Positions 37,301-52,900 of a DNA stretch of 64,000 bases are shown here, piece after piece. Source of the stretch: Rhea pennata (lineage: Eukaryota; Chordata; Aves; Rheiformes; Rheidae); the NCBI RefSeq assembly GCF_028389875.1, contig NC_084671.1, forward strand, positions 27,063,083 through 27,127,082, in the 5' to 3' direction. The notes beneath the pieces are model-generated. The model was given only the letters and a program-made list of their open reading frames with translations. It was not told the origin of the DNA and made no database searches. Position numbers and translations under genes: made by a program. Within the stretch, counting starts at the first letter, position 1, and every line of letters begins with the position of its first letter.

Positions 37301-40300
37301 TGTAGTCATGTTCTTATGGAAAATATGTTCATCCTGCTCTCTTGTTTGGGCTCTGTCCTTCTGTTAAGGGCTTCATTCTCTTTACATAGCAGGGTTAAGG
37401 TTACTTTATTTTGCTTACAGGTTTTCCTCCATTTGAATTTTCTTCTAAAAATAATTCTGTTTCCAGGTTGCTATATTTACTTCAGCAAGAAACCTCCAGC
37501 ACAGAACTGAGAACAGAGTGCGCAGTGGTCCTTGGAAGCCTGGCAATGGGTACAGAGAACAATGTCAAATCCCTGCTAGACTGCCATATCATCCCTGCCT
37601 TGTTGCAAGGTACTTCTCACTTATTGCAGTTGATTTTAGTAAATTTTCTAAAATATGCAAATAAGCAAAGATAACAAAACTGAATAGTATTTTTTATATA
37701 AATTCATAGGGTTACTGTCGCCAGATTTGAAGTTTATCGAAGCTTGCCTCAGATGTCTCCGTACCATCTTCATCAGTCCTGTAACTCCAGAGGATCTGCT
37801 ATACACAGTAAGTTGTAAGCAGATCATTCTGTCCTTTCATTTGTACTGCTGTTCAGGTAGTAGAACCTATAGATTGGGTGGGAGTGAAAGGCCTGCTGTC
37901 AGTTAGCAGTGGTAAGGAGGGCTTGCTTGACCAACAGTGTGAGCGTTTCTCACCTGAGTTTAAGGCATCTGGGTCGTATAATGTTTATAGTGTTTTTTGA
38001 GATGAGGTGGTCCTAGTTACAATGTAGCACGCGGAAAGTGCACAGGAATAGTATGCCTAAGATACTGGATTCTTTTTTTCATCCTTTACTTTGCCTTACT
38101 TTGTTACACTGAACAGAACTTTGCCATGCCCTCTCCTTATCCAGGCAAATGTCATAGCCCTTAGTTAACCATAGCTAGAACCTCATCTGGTGTAGGAGAG
38201 TGCCCTTCATTAATTTCAACTGTATAATACCCATTTTCCTGTCTCCCACTCCAATTAGACACCTGGAAGTTAAATATTTTGTGACTGTGCCCAAAGTCAT
38301 TGTTTTGCGAATGTTTCCTTTTTGCTTCTCTTGTGGGAATATTGAAACCTGTGCTTTGAAAAGTGATGAATACAGGTCCTTTGAAAAGAAAGAATATATT
38401 TTTCTTTATATCCCTTGGGAGGTACCAGTCATAAGCTTTACTGCTGTAATATGGTTCCTAAGGCAGCAGTTGAAAAATCGTGTTTGCAATCAATGAAATA
38501 GTGTTCATTAGGCCCATAATTATGGCAGACTCTCTACTCTTCCAGCATTGAGAGTAGTAGGAAGAACTTAAGAATTCTTGTTTAGCCTCTTTGCTTCTAG
38601 TCACAACAGCTCCAGGGAGACTCTCCAGCATTTTCAGATGCTTCTTGAATGAATGAAAGAGCTTACTCAGTGCCCTATCTTGTTCTGTTTGAAAGATGAG
38701 AGCATAAGATTGTCAATGGCTTTTCATTTTTGTCTAGCAGTTCTGGAGAAGACTTCTGAAAAGCTGGCTCCTAAGTTGTATGTTAGAGAGAAACTTTTCT
38801 GCTAGATTTTTTTTGCAGTCTGACCTTCATATAGAGGATGCTGTGTCTCAAACTTTGGCCAGGGCTGTTTCCAGAAGATGATGTTATGACTTATCTCAGT
38901 GTCTCCAAGGTCATTACAGTAGCTGTGGAGGGTCTGGGATTTCAGAGAAACTCTTTAAGTTCTAGGATACACAAGGGCTTTAAAGAGAGCTATGTAAAGG
39001 ACCTTGAGAATATTCCTTTCTGTTTGTATCAGGTTTGGAGGAGAATAAACAAATAAGTTTTTGCTGAAAGGGAGCAGGCTTTAGCACCAAGAGCGGTTTA
39101 GTGGCAATTCTGCAACAGGAGATGGCATGGAGTCCCAGGCTGGTAGATCTGTTGAGACACAGGCACGTGTGCAGACATAGGTATATGTCTGTCTATTATG
39201 TATCTATGTGTTGAGAGGAAGTACTTAGTGACAGAAAGTTGGCTTGACCAAATCAATCTTCAGTTTCAAAGCCAGTATCTTGACGCCCACCGTTGATGCA
39301 TGAAGCACCAAGATCTGCCTCTAAGCAAATGTCAATTGGTGCAGTTGCTGCTTGCTTCCATCTACTGTTGAATATACTTGAGTGATTGGCAAAAACAGAA
39401 AGCTGCTTCCTAGCAACTCGAGTTCTTTGAAAAATACAGCTGATGTGCACATGAAATTAGTTCCAGCTTTCTTCCAGTTTTCCTCAGTGTCCTATCTAGA
39501 ATATTTGCCTGTGGGAATTTGACAGATAGCAGAAAGAGCAGAAAGCTGGCACAGTGGTGGTAGAAACCTTCTTGGATATCCAGGCGTCCTCTATAGATGA
39601 ACTGGGTCTTACCATTTTACCTTGGGAAGTTCTTCTAGCGTACACCACAGATCGTATGTATATGCATGGTAGGAATGTTTGTACTGAATGTGTCTTTGAG
39701 CTGTATAACTAATTGCTGATTTCTTTATATAGCTGTTGGGTAGTTAGTGATGACTTCTAGTCTCCTTAAGATCCTGTTTGTTTTTTTGTCTAGTATTACA
39801 GAGGTAATGGGAATAAAAGTTGTCAGGAGGAAGATACTAAATTTAGTTGCAGACTTGATTTTAAAAAATTTTGTAAAAGTGTTCTTGGCAGTGTTCTGCA
39901 CAGCTCAGCTCACAGCTCAGTGTAGCGAGGTGTGTTTTGGCTTACTGAGTAGATTCAGGTGCCACAGTAAATCTAGTCTGACTCATGACCTGTTGCTTCA
40001 GCTCTTGTTCTTCTGTTTAAAGCAAGAGAATGGATTTAGTGACAGAAACTCTCTCCAGCCTTTGAAAGCATTTCCTTGCTGTTTCCTTACAATGTTCTCA
40101 GTTGTGATCCCGTTTTCCTTCTTCAGTGAGACCCATGTATGAATCTATTCAGAAACTGTTGGCAGTGGCCACTTTTTGTGGAAAGTGTTGCTTTTTCCAG
40201 CTTCCACAGGCTAGTGAAAGGTATTTCCCCCTTACTGCTCAAGTTTGAGATGGCAACTAGTTGCTTTAGGGAGACCTGTGTCACCTGGTGATTGACTAGG

Positions 40301-43300
40301 CTTGATGAAGGGGAGGGGGACCAAATTGGAGGACAAGGTTAGCGGGATGGAGCGGGGTATGTTATAGAGATTAGTAACTGCAGTTATTTAATCCTGAATA
40401 AAACTGCATTGTGGGATAGGCATATTTCACCATGGCTCACTGGTATGCCCTTCCTAAGAGGGGAATTCAGGTTGTTTTCTGACACCTTGGGCCCTCTTCC
40501 ATTCCTTGTAACTGTTAGTGATGGCTGAGCCCTTACAGCTAACCTTAAACATTCTCTAATCCCAGCTGTCCCTTAGAAATGAGAACTGTAAAATGACAAA
40601 TCCCATTTTATTAGAAAGTTTTGGGTGGACATGCAGTGGGCAGTGATGCTTTCTTTACTTTAGTGAGGTTTCTATAAAATATTTGGGAACTACTGTAGGT
40701 TGCACAGGACTTCTATTTTACTAAAATTTATTCCTGATGATTGCTTTAAAAAGGTTGTTGCTTTTTAGTAGCAAGAAATAAAAGTTCCTCTAGAATTATT
40801 TTTCTAGTTTCATCTTCTCCCAACAAGTCAGTGTGTAATTAATTTATTTGAGAAATGGGTTGCAGCACTGGAACATTTGGATGAACAAATTAGAAAAAAA
40901 AAAAGTAATTGCAGCTAGGTCTGAAATGTAAAGAGCAATTTGAGACTTGAAGAGGACTGGTTAGAAATAAAACAAGAACAGAGGAGAGAAAAAAATTTGT
41001 TTTTAAGGAATACCCAGAAAAATAGAAAGATTGAGTGACTGTATAGTACCAGAAAGCTGTGATCTATGTAGCTGTAAATGTAATGCAGTCCCTTGGGAAT
41101 GGAAAAGAAACAGATTGTATGCACAGTGACCATTAACTTGTTAAAATTGGGAGAAATATTGCAAATGCCTTGAAGGAATAACACTTACAGAGGAAGTCTT
41201 TGATCTTGGGTGGGAATTGATGTTGTTAGTTAGAGAGCTGATATCTTTATATCTATTCCAACTTGGAAAAATGAATATAAACCCCTGTTAAAAAGATGTC
41301 TTAAGAATAGATCTTGCAGACTACATTTGAGTGTTAAAAAGGAATAGGAGGAAAATAGATAAGTGCTGGGATCTAAGTGCATTCTTAATTTAACAGATCT
41401 CATTTTCTTGGACTGTCACTGTCACTTTGAGAGTAGTGCTGCAAAGAGTTGCTGTTAGAAACAGGCGGATTACAAAGGGGTAATGTAGATGGATGCAGCT
41501 CCCTTTCTTAATTCTTTCCTTCAGAAGTCTGTTTGGATGAGTGGTAACTTTGTTATAGTATGTGTAACATGGTGTAGATATTTGTCATAAATTTGTCTTG
41601 AACATGTCTTGTTACTAAATAGACATCACTTTAATGTCAACAACTTTAGTTGTTTTAACTGCAAGTTATGGGTTTAAACTTCATAACGTGGCTTATTAGG
41701 GTTGCTAGAAAGATCTCTACATTACTTACATGTATGTGTGTGTATATATACTCACAGATAAACAAAAATACATGCATATAAAGTGTGAAATGATATAGAC
41801 CTATACTGTCGTATGCAGTTAGCATTAGCATTTAATTAGGGTCCGTAATACCCACAGATAATCATATTCTTTCTAGATTCTAGTGAGCACACAAAAATTA
41901 CTATAGAAGTCACAGATGCATTTTGGCAGGAACGAGGGTGACCATGATGGTACAAATGCCTTGTCAGTGCTTCATATTGGGACAGCAGTGTCTCAGAAAT
42001 GCTGATTAAAATGTTTCTCTTCATTTACTATGATGAAAAATCACTTCTATCCAAGAACCTGTCACTGGGCCATGGTGCTGTAGGGGACAGCATCATTATG
42101 TGTTTCATACTATATCCATTTCTTTTACACTACAGTAGAGCTTCTGGTTAGGGGCTTAATTTCTATCTCCTTGCATTCCTACCAAAACTTCCCACCCTGC
42201 CAAATTATAGGGGAAAATGCTCATGTCGTCTATATTGCCAAAGTTCAGCTAAAGCAGAACTACCGAATTGCTAGGTTGCAGTCTAGGATACGAAATGAAA
42301 GCTTATGGTAATGCCTTTGCTAATGTTAGATCAAGTCGAGGGATGATGCTACACGTTCAGCTTCGTGAGCTAAGAGTTTAGCTGGGTAATTCTCTCATTG
42401 AAGGAGGAGAAGCATTTTGGAAGCCACAAAGCAATATATTTTTATTATATACAGCATGCAGAGTAAAGAACCTGAAAGGATGCTCAGATCCGTAAGTTCT
42501 TGCGTAAAATTTCCTGGTTAGCAGAAAGAAAACCAAGTTTAAGGTAAGGGCAAAATATGGTTAGAAAGCAGTATATGAGAGTGGGTACTTCTGAGTTAGA
42601 ACCCCGGATGTCTAGGGGGAGGGACAAACGAAAAAACCAGAAAACTCAAATCTAGCTTTTCTGCTTGCAGACTTGTAGTCCCCAAAAGTTTGTATTATTC
42701 CCCCTGTCTAGGGATTCCTGTACAGGTGCAGTATCCTTTCTGTTTCAGTCTTTACTATCTCTTCTGGTATGTTGGGTGCCAGGCTTGATATTGGCTTGTG
42801 CATCGTCTGTGCTTATTGCAGGAGGGAAATAAAACTCAGATTATTCAGGGGGTTTATGAGTTCTGATTGGGGATGGAGCCAGTTTATCTCACAAGGTAAG
42901 CATCAGTCTCATATATATGTATATAATGTACCCCCAAGTTAAAAGGAAATGCAAACAGATTGTGTAACTTGTGGCATTTCATTGCAAATAGAATTGCAAA
43001 ATGGGTAACACCTGATTGCTTTATGGGAGCTGGATGTTAATATTTGATTTAATAATTCTGTAAGTTATGTTTTGAGAATGGTTAGCACTTATTTGGAAGA
43101 CTGGTATCTGTGTTTCTCTCTGAGAATTTTACAAAAATAGAGTACTCTTACTCCCCACCTCTGTCTGTTAAGATGACAGATACAGATATTTTCCTTTCAG
43201 CTTCTTCCCCCTCCTTCAGCTGCAAATTCCTTTACCTCCATCTCTGGCAGGAGCAATGTCTCTATTGATGTAATTCAGCTTTTTAGCTTCTAGACTAATA

Positions 43301-46300
43301 TTCACATCCTTTTAGCTGCAGTTTTAAAAACAAACCAGATTATCTGGCCAGTGATCTCCCTGCAGGAGGCTTCAGGTTTTGCATCTTTTGTTTGGAAACT
43401 TTGCTTGGTTTAAGCTGTACTGCCTCCTCCTGAAGCGCTTGCCCCACACCATCCTCCCCAGCCCTCCAAACCTTCTTGGCTGTTTTCTCCAAGATGTCCT
43501 TTATCACTGAAAAGCCCCGTAGCACACAGTATACATATGCTGTGTTGAGCACTAACGTGGCTTGTTTTGCCTTAACTTAAGGTGGGAAACACTTAGAAGT
43601 TTTGGCGAGCTGTTACAAGATTTTTAGGGTTGTGACAAATGTTTCTCCTGAGCAGCGTTGGCCTGTTAACTGCTTCTGTTTGGCTTCTCATGGGATTTAA
43701 TACCCAGCTTTCCCTCTGTCATGGAGAATGCAGTGACCCTTCATTATCATTATGGCCATGAGCACTACTACAATGTACTTGAGGATTTAATGTCTAATAT
43801 TGCTCTACGACCAAACCAATCCTTTGTAGGCTGTTGGGTTTCTGGGCTTGCAAACAAATTGATGGACTTGTACGTACGCCACGTGTAAAGGCACAAATCT
43901 GAGCTCCTGCAGACCAGACACTAAGGGAACTGCTTAAGATACAGTCTCTGAGCCCTGCTTTCCCCGTGCACATTGGCATGCAGTGTGTGTGTGTACCATA
44001 TGGCCAGTGTAGCTGGAAAAAACTCCCATTTCTAGTAACTTTCTCTCTATAAGCTTCTGAAATGGCAATTGAATATGTTCCATGTTGATCCTTTCCAGCT
44101 ATTGAAAAATGAACAGTAGAAACAGACGTTGTTTTTAATTCCCAGTGTGATTCTTGGCTCTGTGGCTCTTCTGTTTTCTGTTGAGAGGGACAAGCCTGGC
44201 TTGCTGGCACCAAAGTCTTCTAAAGTACATCTGCTGTGTGCCGAACATAGATATTCATAAAGATTAACAATTTTGCTTAATCTGAAGTATTTTATGTAGT
44301 GATGCAAATAGACCAGGAAGGATTTATACATATGTTTATTTTGTTTGGATAAAAAGTGTGATGTTTTAATTGGGGAAATACATTTTTTCATACAGCTGCA
44401 TACCACTGAAGCTGTAGTCAATACGACCATCTCTCTGGCTGCTGTTGCTTTCACTACCCTTGAAGGTAGCCACCTCCCCACAGAAGAGGGTTGCAATTCA
44501 TCAGTCCACTCGCCTGCAGGTTGAACAGTTTAGTTTACTTCTGTAGAGTTGGTATAGCATAAGCTTTTTGGAAAGGAAAAATCATTTAGTCTTTGATCTT
44601 CTCTGTTCAGCACCGTGCAATTCGGTTGTCTGCCTTTCCAGAGTCCATAAAGTTGCCAGTGTTCCTTCCTTGCGCTGCCCTTGCCCCTGCTAGAATGTAC
44701 TGTTAAAAGTAACTGAAAGCTTTAAAATATTGTCATTTTCTAACTTCTCAAAGTGCTCAAGTAGTAACTGGAAATGTTTTAGTGAGAAATGTGGTGTCAT
44801 GACTTTCTCCTGCTCTTGCGTATTTTGAATTCTCCATGGTTCATGTCGCGCACTGCAGTAGTATGTATTTGACTTAAAGACAAGGAAGACTCTTGCCCTT
44901 CACTTGACAGCTAGAAAGTTAGTGCCAGGCAGTTCAAGGCAGACTGTGCACTGTGCCATCTGGCACCTTGCGCCTCTCCCTGGTCTCTTCCACTCTGAGA
45001 TGAATGAACAGGTAAGTAAATCCCAATTCAAGTAAGAAAATACTAAGATAATTCCTTGAGTAATTGCTTTCGATGACCACTTTTGCAGTTAGTGTAGGTG
45101 TTTCTGTGTATTTTTGTTTTCTAACAAAGCAAGTAAAAATTGGAAGTTCTGTACTTGCATTGTTTTAATATTCATGAAAGTTGGTCTCCGAACTGTCACT
45201 TTTTTCCTGAAGTCCGTCCTGCACTACTTTTTGTCTGATGTCCGTGCAAGTCTCAGTGGAAGGGAAAATTCCATGTTTTGTTCTGAAACACTTTTTCTAC
45301 TGAGAATATAGAACACGGACTTAGGAGTACTCTTAAATAACAAACTGTTAACAAATTCTGCTGAAATGTAGTGTTAATACTGTTTTCTTTTCTGACTTGT
45401 TTCCAGGATGCTACAGTTATCTCCCACCTCATGGCACTGCTCAGTAGGTCTCGATATACACAAGAATACATTTGTCAGATCTTCTCACATTGCTGCAAAG
45501 TAAGAAAGAGAATGCATGTTCTCTATGAGACTTCTTGTGTTTCCAGCATATAAGAAACTGTATAAGATGATGTTGCCTTTTGTAGCTGGAACATTAAGAC
45601 AGTGATTGAATTGTTATTGTCCTGGATTTGCTGACAGCTTTATTGGGGATAAAAGATTTCTCTACAGTAAAGCAAAATGTGCAGATGACTAGTTTTGTAT
45701 AGAATATGCGTCTTTAGCTGCTAAACCAAGTCAACAATCTAGGCAAAGATCAATCCTCACTATTATCAGTATAATTTTAGAAAGACTTAATTTTTTTCTT
45801 TGGAAGTCTCAGAATTGTTTGAGCGTGCCTTGGCATGTTTCTTGTATCTGCTTTCAAGCCGATTGTTATAAATCCAGAGGATGTTTTCTGAGAGGTATTG
45901 TACGCTGAGAGGGAGAAAAATGCACTTCTCAGTCCAACTCTATCAGCTATAGGTTTGTCCAGGTACATGTTAATTCCTTCTATATAGCACAAATCTCCTG
46001 ATATGGGGGAAAATTTTTTTCTAATTTAAAAACAGCAACCCTCATGCAAATTCATGCCAACAACATTGTCATAAAAGAATGTAAAGCTAATGATATTTAA
46101 ATTAAAACACTGTTTACTTCTCTAGGACCCCTTTTTAAGTTGAAAATAAACCTGCTAAGACAGTGAAGCAGTGTCTCATTATCTGTTGTAACTGATAGGT
46201 AGTGGGAAAACAGTCAAGTGAGGTGTTTGGGCTGGTGGTTCCCTTGTGTTCCTTTTCTCTGAGACGCAAGTGAATCATACTTGTCTTCCAACAAACGCAG

Positions 46301-49300
46301 GGATCTCATGGCAGGCATAAAATAAGCCTCTATCCCTTGATGAGAACCATTTGTTCATGTTTATATGGCCCTTGATAGTCCCTATAATGGGCTGGGTGGC
46401 TTGAACAGTTGAAGAATTGAGCCATATTGGCGTACAAAAAAATGACGTGGGACTGAGGCTGCAGAGGTTTTGAAGTCTGTCTGTACGACTGGAGGTAGCT
46501 CAGCGGCAGTGTAAACCAGGTCGGCCGTATGAGAACTGCTGAATTGTTTCAGGTAACTCAACCAACCTGAAAAGAGCTGATGGCATCTTTTTCCTTGTAG
46601 CTACATAAACTCCTGCTGACTTGTGTATGAAATACGTAGGTGATAGAACAGAAGCCTGCTCGTTTATTGAGAGCAAAATAAGGAAGGTCTTATGAACTTG
46701 TGATGCTATCTTAAGTGCCTCCATCACCAAAGAAAGTTTACAGTGAAAGTTTTGAGAAATGCAAACTTTTGGGGAGAAAAACATTGGTAGTGTGAACAGA
46801 TAGAAGCACAAATGCACAGGAAAGGGAAACTGCATGGGTATGGATAATACAAAATAGTCATATTTATAGAATAAGTATTAGCAGCAAAGCAAAGGAAAAT
46901 ATTTGAGGTTGAGTAAATATCAGAAATTCAAAATTGATCAGGAACTCATTTCTGTCTTTTCCAGGCAAATGCAGCTGTTGAGAAGCCCCCAAATGTCCCC
47001 TCCTTTATTTTACTTAATTTTGGCTTTCAGATCTGGTAACCGAGACAAAAGATCAATTGCTGTTCCTTCAGACAAAACAAAATACCTCTAACAGTGAAGC
47101 AGAATGTGCAAGGGATTTTCTGATTTACATGGACAGGCAAACTATATTTTTATCATACAAATACTCCTGAAAGTTTCAGTATTCACAGCACTTTTAATGA
47201 AGACTGGGTCTTCAAAAGACTGATTGAGAGAACCTTTCTAACTCTTTCCTTAAGCAACAGATTATTTATAAGTTTTCATTTTTAAGTGAGCCTTTGCATA
47301 TAGGAAGTTTCAAAGCCTTTATTTTCTTTTCCCTCATCTTAATAGGTTTTTCATTAAACTAATGGTGATGTGCCATAGCTTCTGCTCTCCTTGTTCCTAC
47401 AGATTGCTCTCTACCTGGTTCTTGTGCATGTACTTTCTCTTTTCCTGGCTTGAGTTTCAGTTGGGTCGGGCCTTTCAGGTTCCCTTTCTATTTCTATTGC
47501 TCAAATTTCACTGAAGTAAGTCAACCCGTTTTCCATAACTAGGAAATCCTTTATTCAGGTTCTTGGCATATTGCTGTTTTCTGCTTGTACTGCATGCTCT
47601 AACTGCTTTTTCATGCGTTTTTAGAGTTAAAATTGACCGGTGGGAAATGTTAACCCTGGAGAAAGTGTGTGCCCAAGCAAGGGAAAGTGTTGATTTACAG
47701 AGGAAGCAGGTGCAGTTCTTAATATACCCAGCCAGGACTCTATTGCCATATAAGCAAAACTGAGTAAACTGTAATGGGGTTAATGCAGAATGCATTTTAA
47801 AATGCAAGTCAAAATTTACTCTTTAAGATTCTCTCTGTCACAGTTCACTTGTTTCCGGAGAAAGGGATGTGAGTAGGTAAACTTTATTATTTTAATCGTC
47901 AAAGAAAAAATGCGAAGTATGCATTTGGAAACACATGGTTATAAATTTGAAGAGATAGTGCTGGGTATTATATTTGCATGTGGTGATATCTCTGCCTAAC
48001 TAATACCTTCACCACAAAGTGAAGATTAAGAACTACTATCTGGGAAAGATTCAGGATAAAGCCTGTAATCAAGGCACTTCCTCCTAAGTCCTGTTCTGAG
48101 AATGTTTTCTTATGTGATCCTAGGCTTGGTGCTGGATCTCTGAAGAAAGGTACATTTGTATTTAGAAATTTGTTTTGAAAATTTCATTATTGAATGAATT
48201 ATTATGTGTGTCTGTTCTCCTGCTTTCTTGAAAATCAACTTTTTGTGATGAAAATCCTGCAAGAATTGTGATTTCTCTTCCTGAAATATGACAGCTCTCA
48301 ATCATCTTTGGAGAAAAAGGTCCTTGTAATAGACTGGCTCCTAGAACTCTATCAGTATACCCAAAGGAAAATAAAATCAAAATGCCTTGCTGTCAAATTG
48401 ATGTCTGAGATATTTGGGATTGAAAAGGAACGATGCATTACGTTTTTAAGCCTTCACATTTGTATTTGAAGCTATCCCTATTTGGGGGTTAGTGCTCAAT
48501 CAGATCATGCAGTAGGCAAGCTAGAGTTGCAGGTGCGAACACGGTGTGTGCGAGCACCGTGTGTGCAGACTGGGTATTTTTATGTACCTCTGATTATGCA
48601 GTATGAGTGCACCCAAGTATCACCGCTGTACACGCATTGGTGCTCTTTGCACACAGTATATCCTTTGCATCTCATTGAAGATTAGGCTCCAAATGTCTAG
48701 ATAAGTAATATTTGTGAGTTGCTAAAACAATCTAGGTCAATATGATTTTTTTTACTTTAATTTTATTCATCTTTTTCACATATTTTAATATCTATTCTTC
48801 AGCTCCAACACTGGCATAGCTGCGGCTTTAAATCATTGCCTCAGCCACTTCTGTGTGCCAATGTAAGTTGTTTTCCTCCTTCAACCATGCTATTTTAACT
48901 GCATCTTTTTTGGTAGAGAGCTCTTGGTGGCAGTAGCAGCTGAAGCATCTCTTAAAGCACCAGATATGTTACGTCTAGAAGTAACTTTCGTGCCTTTTTT
49001 ATTTTTCCTGTAGAGGTGAAGGATGGTCTGTGAATGTTCTTTTGAATTTAAAAGGAATCTGATTTTATCTGTACCTCTGAAATATGAAAATACCACTCAT
49101 GTATACTAGAGTGTATGGAGTTGCCCATAAACTCAGCTGGGCTTGAGTAGAAAATTAAGGTGTGAAGATACTTTCTTCACTTGCAGATTACTCAAGCAAG
49201 TGTATCAAGGTGCAGTTAATGCTGTGGCGTTCTGAAAGCTGAATTTAGAGACTGCAGGTGGCCCATATTTTAATGCCAGTAGGACTAGAGTCCTGAATCT

Positions 49301-49948
49301 ACTTCTAAAGAGATGTTTGTAAGTAAGATCAGATCTCATAAAAGACTGTTGAGGGTTGCAGGGCCCGTTGGGATTTCCTGTTTTTTTCCTGACCTTGTGG
49401 AGCCTTGTCATACTGTAGAAGCTCTGAGACCTTTCTTCTGCAAAATTCAGTATTTGTGTTGATTCCAAATGCTTTTTTTGGAAAAATACTGATATTTCAT
49501 TGTTTTAATAAATCTTAAAGTCAATAAATGGGTGATGGCTGACTAGATTTGTGGTTAAGTATATTTGAAACTAAACTGCTCTGTAGGAGGAAAATGTGAA
49601 TCTGTTCTCAAAGCACTGTCACATTCTGTCTGGAAACAGTTTTAGAATTAATTCTCTTTTCTGGAGCTAGAATTGTTGAAAATGCTTAATATTACCAGTG
49701 AAAAAGATGTAAAAATCACTGGACATTTTTTATATGATTTGCAGAGAAAATCAGGACTTTCCCAGTAATTACTTCTAATATGAAGAATAGGAACTTAAGC
49801 AGTCTATCAGTGCTCCTTCATTTGTGAAAAATAATTTCACTCATTCTATTTCTGATATGCATACTCCTAGTGCGTAGTTTCCTATTGAGGAAATAAAATG
49901 AAAATGGTTACCAGAAAATGGCACATGCTATAAAATAACATAGTTGGA

Positions 49949-49982
<34 letters not shown>

Positions 49983-52900
49983 GTATACCAACTGATTAAA
50001 AAAGTAATTGTTAGTAAATCTATGTTTTAATACTTACAAAAATTGCAGTTAGTGGAAACTTCATGTGTTCTTATAAATCAATAAATGCCTCTTCCTTTTT
50101 AGGGTCCAGATCACCAAACAATCTTGTTTAATCACGGAGCAGTTCAGAATATCGCCCATCTGTTAGTCTCCACCTCCTACAAAGTAAGGCATTAAAATTA
50201 TTCAGTGTTTTGTACCAGTTTATGAAAGTTATCTAATGAAGGTGAATAGTTCATACCTATGCGTATGAACTAGAATCATAACTCAGTGTAATGTGTGTTT
50301 CTAGAACACCAGTTGTTATTATGAGCTGTATGGATTTTTATCAAAATGTGATGTATTGTTTTGGAGTGTTCTGTAAATTTAAAACACCGTTAATTAAAAC
50401 AGCTGGTATTTGTTGATCTAAACAAGAAAAAACACTCAACAAACCAATAAAAAGGTCTAATTTTTTGAAAAATAAATGATAAAACGGAGCAGAAAAGAGG
50501 CAAAGGGAAGCTGTCCTAACCAGAAGTCAAACTTGTGAAAACCTGGATGTGAAATCTGGGAGGGGGCCAGCCAGCGGCGTGCTCGCTGAATCTCTTGAGT
50601 CTCAGCTCCATTCTGTGTTACATTTTGGAAGCCCATTCTGGATGGTAGAGTACTACCAAGAAAAAGGACTACTGTAATGCGGTGCTGTAGTGCTCTCTCC
50701 ACCACGTACCACCTCCAAAAAAGCGTCATATTGTGTCTATAACTTGGTGGCATGGAGAGTCAACTAGCTCTCCTCAGGGTAAGGGCAAAATTCCGAATCC
50801 TAAGCAGGCCCTTAGGAGTCTGCTGTAGCTTAGGAGATGGAAATGTTTGAAGCACGTTAAGAAGTGCATGTCCTTTCTGAGGCTCCTCTGTGCAATTGGT
50901 TATTTGGAGCTAACAGAAGTGAAAAAGCTTCTGAAATCTGTCTGAAGCCAATCCTATGACCTCTGAGTGGTTGAGCTTTCATGGCCTTTCCTATCTTATC
51001 CTTATCTTTCCTTATCTTATTCTGAGTTACTTTTATTACAATATCTAATATAAAGTATCTAAAGTATGTTATTGTCCTTTTCTTTTTCTTGAAAATAGAC
51101 TGTTCACTGATTGATTAAGACTAGATCAGATAACTGTGCTTGTCTATTTTGATCTCCTGCTTAATGAAGAACATCTTGATAATTAGAGTATCTTACAGAA
51201 TGAAAGCCAGTCTTGAAATGAGCATTTCAAGTGAAAGGAAATCTGGTACTCTGTTCCAGTGGGTCAGTATCTTCATGGTTTTGGGGGTGCAGGGAAGAGA
51301 AGCATCTACTAGGAAGTAGGATATCTTCAGCATTTCATCAGTGAGACTGATAATTTCTGGTTTTTATTTTCCTGTATTAGTGAGTTTTTATAATGATCAA
51401 GCAATGTTTTTCCTAAAGGAAGGAGGATCAAAGTAGCTGACCTTTTCCAGCTTGTGGTGTGATGTGACTTTTCCAAACCATGTGTCAATTTGAACCTTTC
51501 CTAATTTTTAAACATCTATCTTAAAATAAACAAGACGGAGCTCAATAGAGTACCAGTACCAGGAGAGTACCAGCAAAAAAAGTAGTTGCCTTAGTAATTT
51601 TTGTAATTGTCATTAGTAGAGCAATATATTTTAAAACAGTTAACTTCTAGGTAGACTTCAGTTGTTCTCATTAGAAAATTTTTCCCCTTTTCCTCCCACT
51701 CTCCTCCCAGCTTGCTTGTTTCTGGCAGGAATACAGCTCTTCAGCTGTGGTTTGACTCTTTTCAGTGCTTTTTAATATAGAATATCTACTTTGTGCTGCT
51801 TTGAAAAATACACTAAATTCATTAGATGTTGTGTGAAAAGTAAATGGAGTTGTTGTCAAATGAGGCTTTTGTTCTGAAGCCAGATGGGCTGCTATCCATT
51901 TTTCCTAACTAAGATTTCATTACTACTGATAAGAGAACTTGATATCTGATCACAGCCATGATATAGAATTAATAAACAGAAGTTTGATTTTTATGGTCAT
52001 TGTCTACCCTTGGACTTTCATATTTCCAGGAATTTTTGTTGAGGATAGGCAGGGGGACCTAAACCTAACTTGCAGTAACATCAAGTGCTTTCTTCAGTGA
52101 CGGGTATTTTAGGTTAAAAATCTCTTCGTTTTGTTTTCCTGTCGCACCAAGAATGTGGTGGTAGCAGAAATGTGGGAAGGACATGGACACAGTTTAAATA
52201 TGTGAAATTACAGAGGATGAAGTCAGACTGATGTATGAACTGAATTAGAGTCTGTAGCCAGGAAGATGATTATGGTCTTCTCTGTGTCCAAAAAAAAGAG
52301 GTTGTATAGACTTCATAGCCTAGGTTGGCTAGACAACCAAGAAAGCTTGATAAACCAAGACTTGGTTTTGACTTGAAGGAGGAAGATCCAGCATGGTGAT
52401 TATTGAGTCGTTTGTGTGGGGGTGATAGCTGAGGTTGCGTAGTGGCAGTAAAGTTTATAGCATCAATTCCTTGGAAAATTAGCTTAGAATCAGTTCAGCT
52501 AGATCGTTATTGTTAGATATTTTATTAAATTAACCTTTAAAGACTTAGGAAGTGCGGGTCACAGTGGCATGAGTTTCTGACTCCCTTGGGCAGTTAGACT
52601 CTCCTTGAAATATTATATATTGCTGTTGTGAGACTCCCACTGTTGCTGTTGGCAAGTCTGTGGAGCGTTACCGATGAGACTGGTATCTCTGAACCTCTGG
52701 TTCCCACCTTCTAGCCCTCACTTTCTCTTTTTCACAAATAATTACAACATGCAATGTAGAAGGGTAGTTCCAGCAAGGAGATCAGAGCAGTCAAGCTGAA
52801 TCTTGGATGCTTTCATCTGCCTTTTAACTATCCTCTAAATTTCTTATTAATAATACAGAATTATTTTTTATAAGCCTTAAAAGTTAGTGTTTACATTTAT

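Larger units (their letters stand above)
23247..37466 (+). other. ARMC8: ARMC8 intron 3 (14.2 kb)
   Basis: The intron contains T20 (24226-24245), T36 (25284-25319), G13 (28384-28396), A20 (29245-29264) and a 58-nt polypurine tract (32041-32098). Two CR1 fragments lie at about 27465-27590 and 32890-33225. A CpG-rich patch lies at about 30360-31190. Another stretch, 33900-34260, looks like it could be a conserved noncoding element. A 166-codon open frame at 28377-28877 spans several homopolymers and has no family resemblance. Confidence 0.9.
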
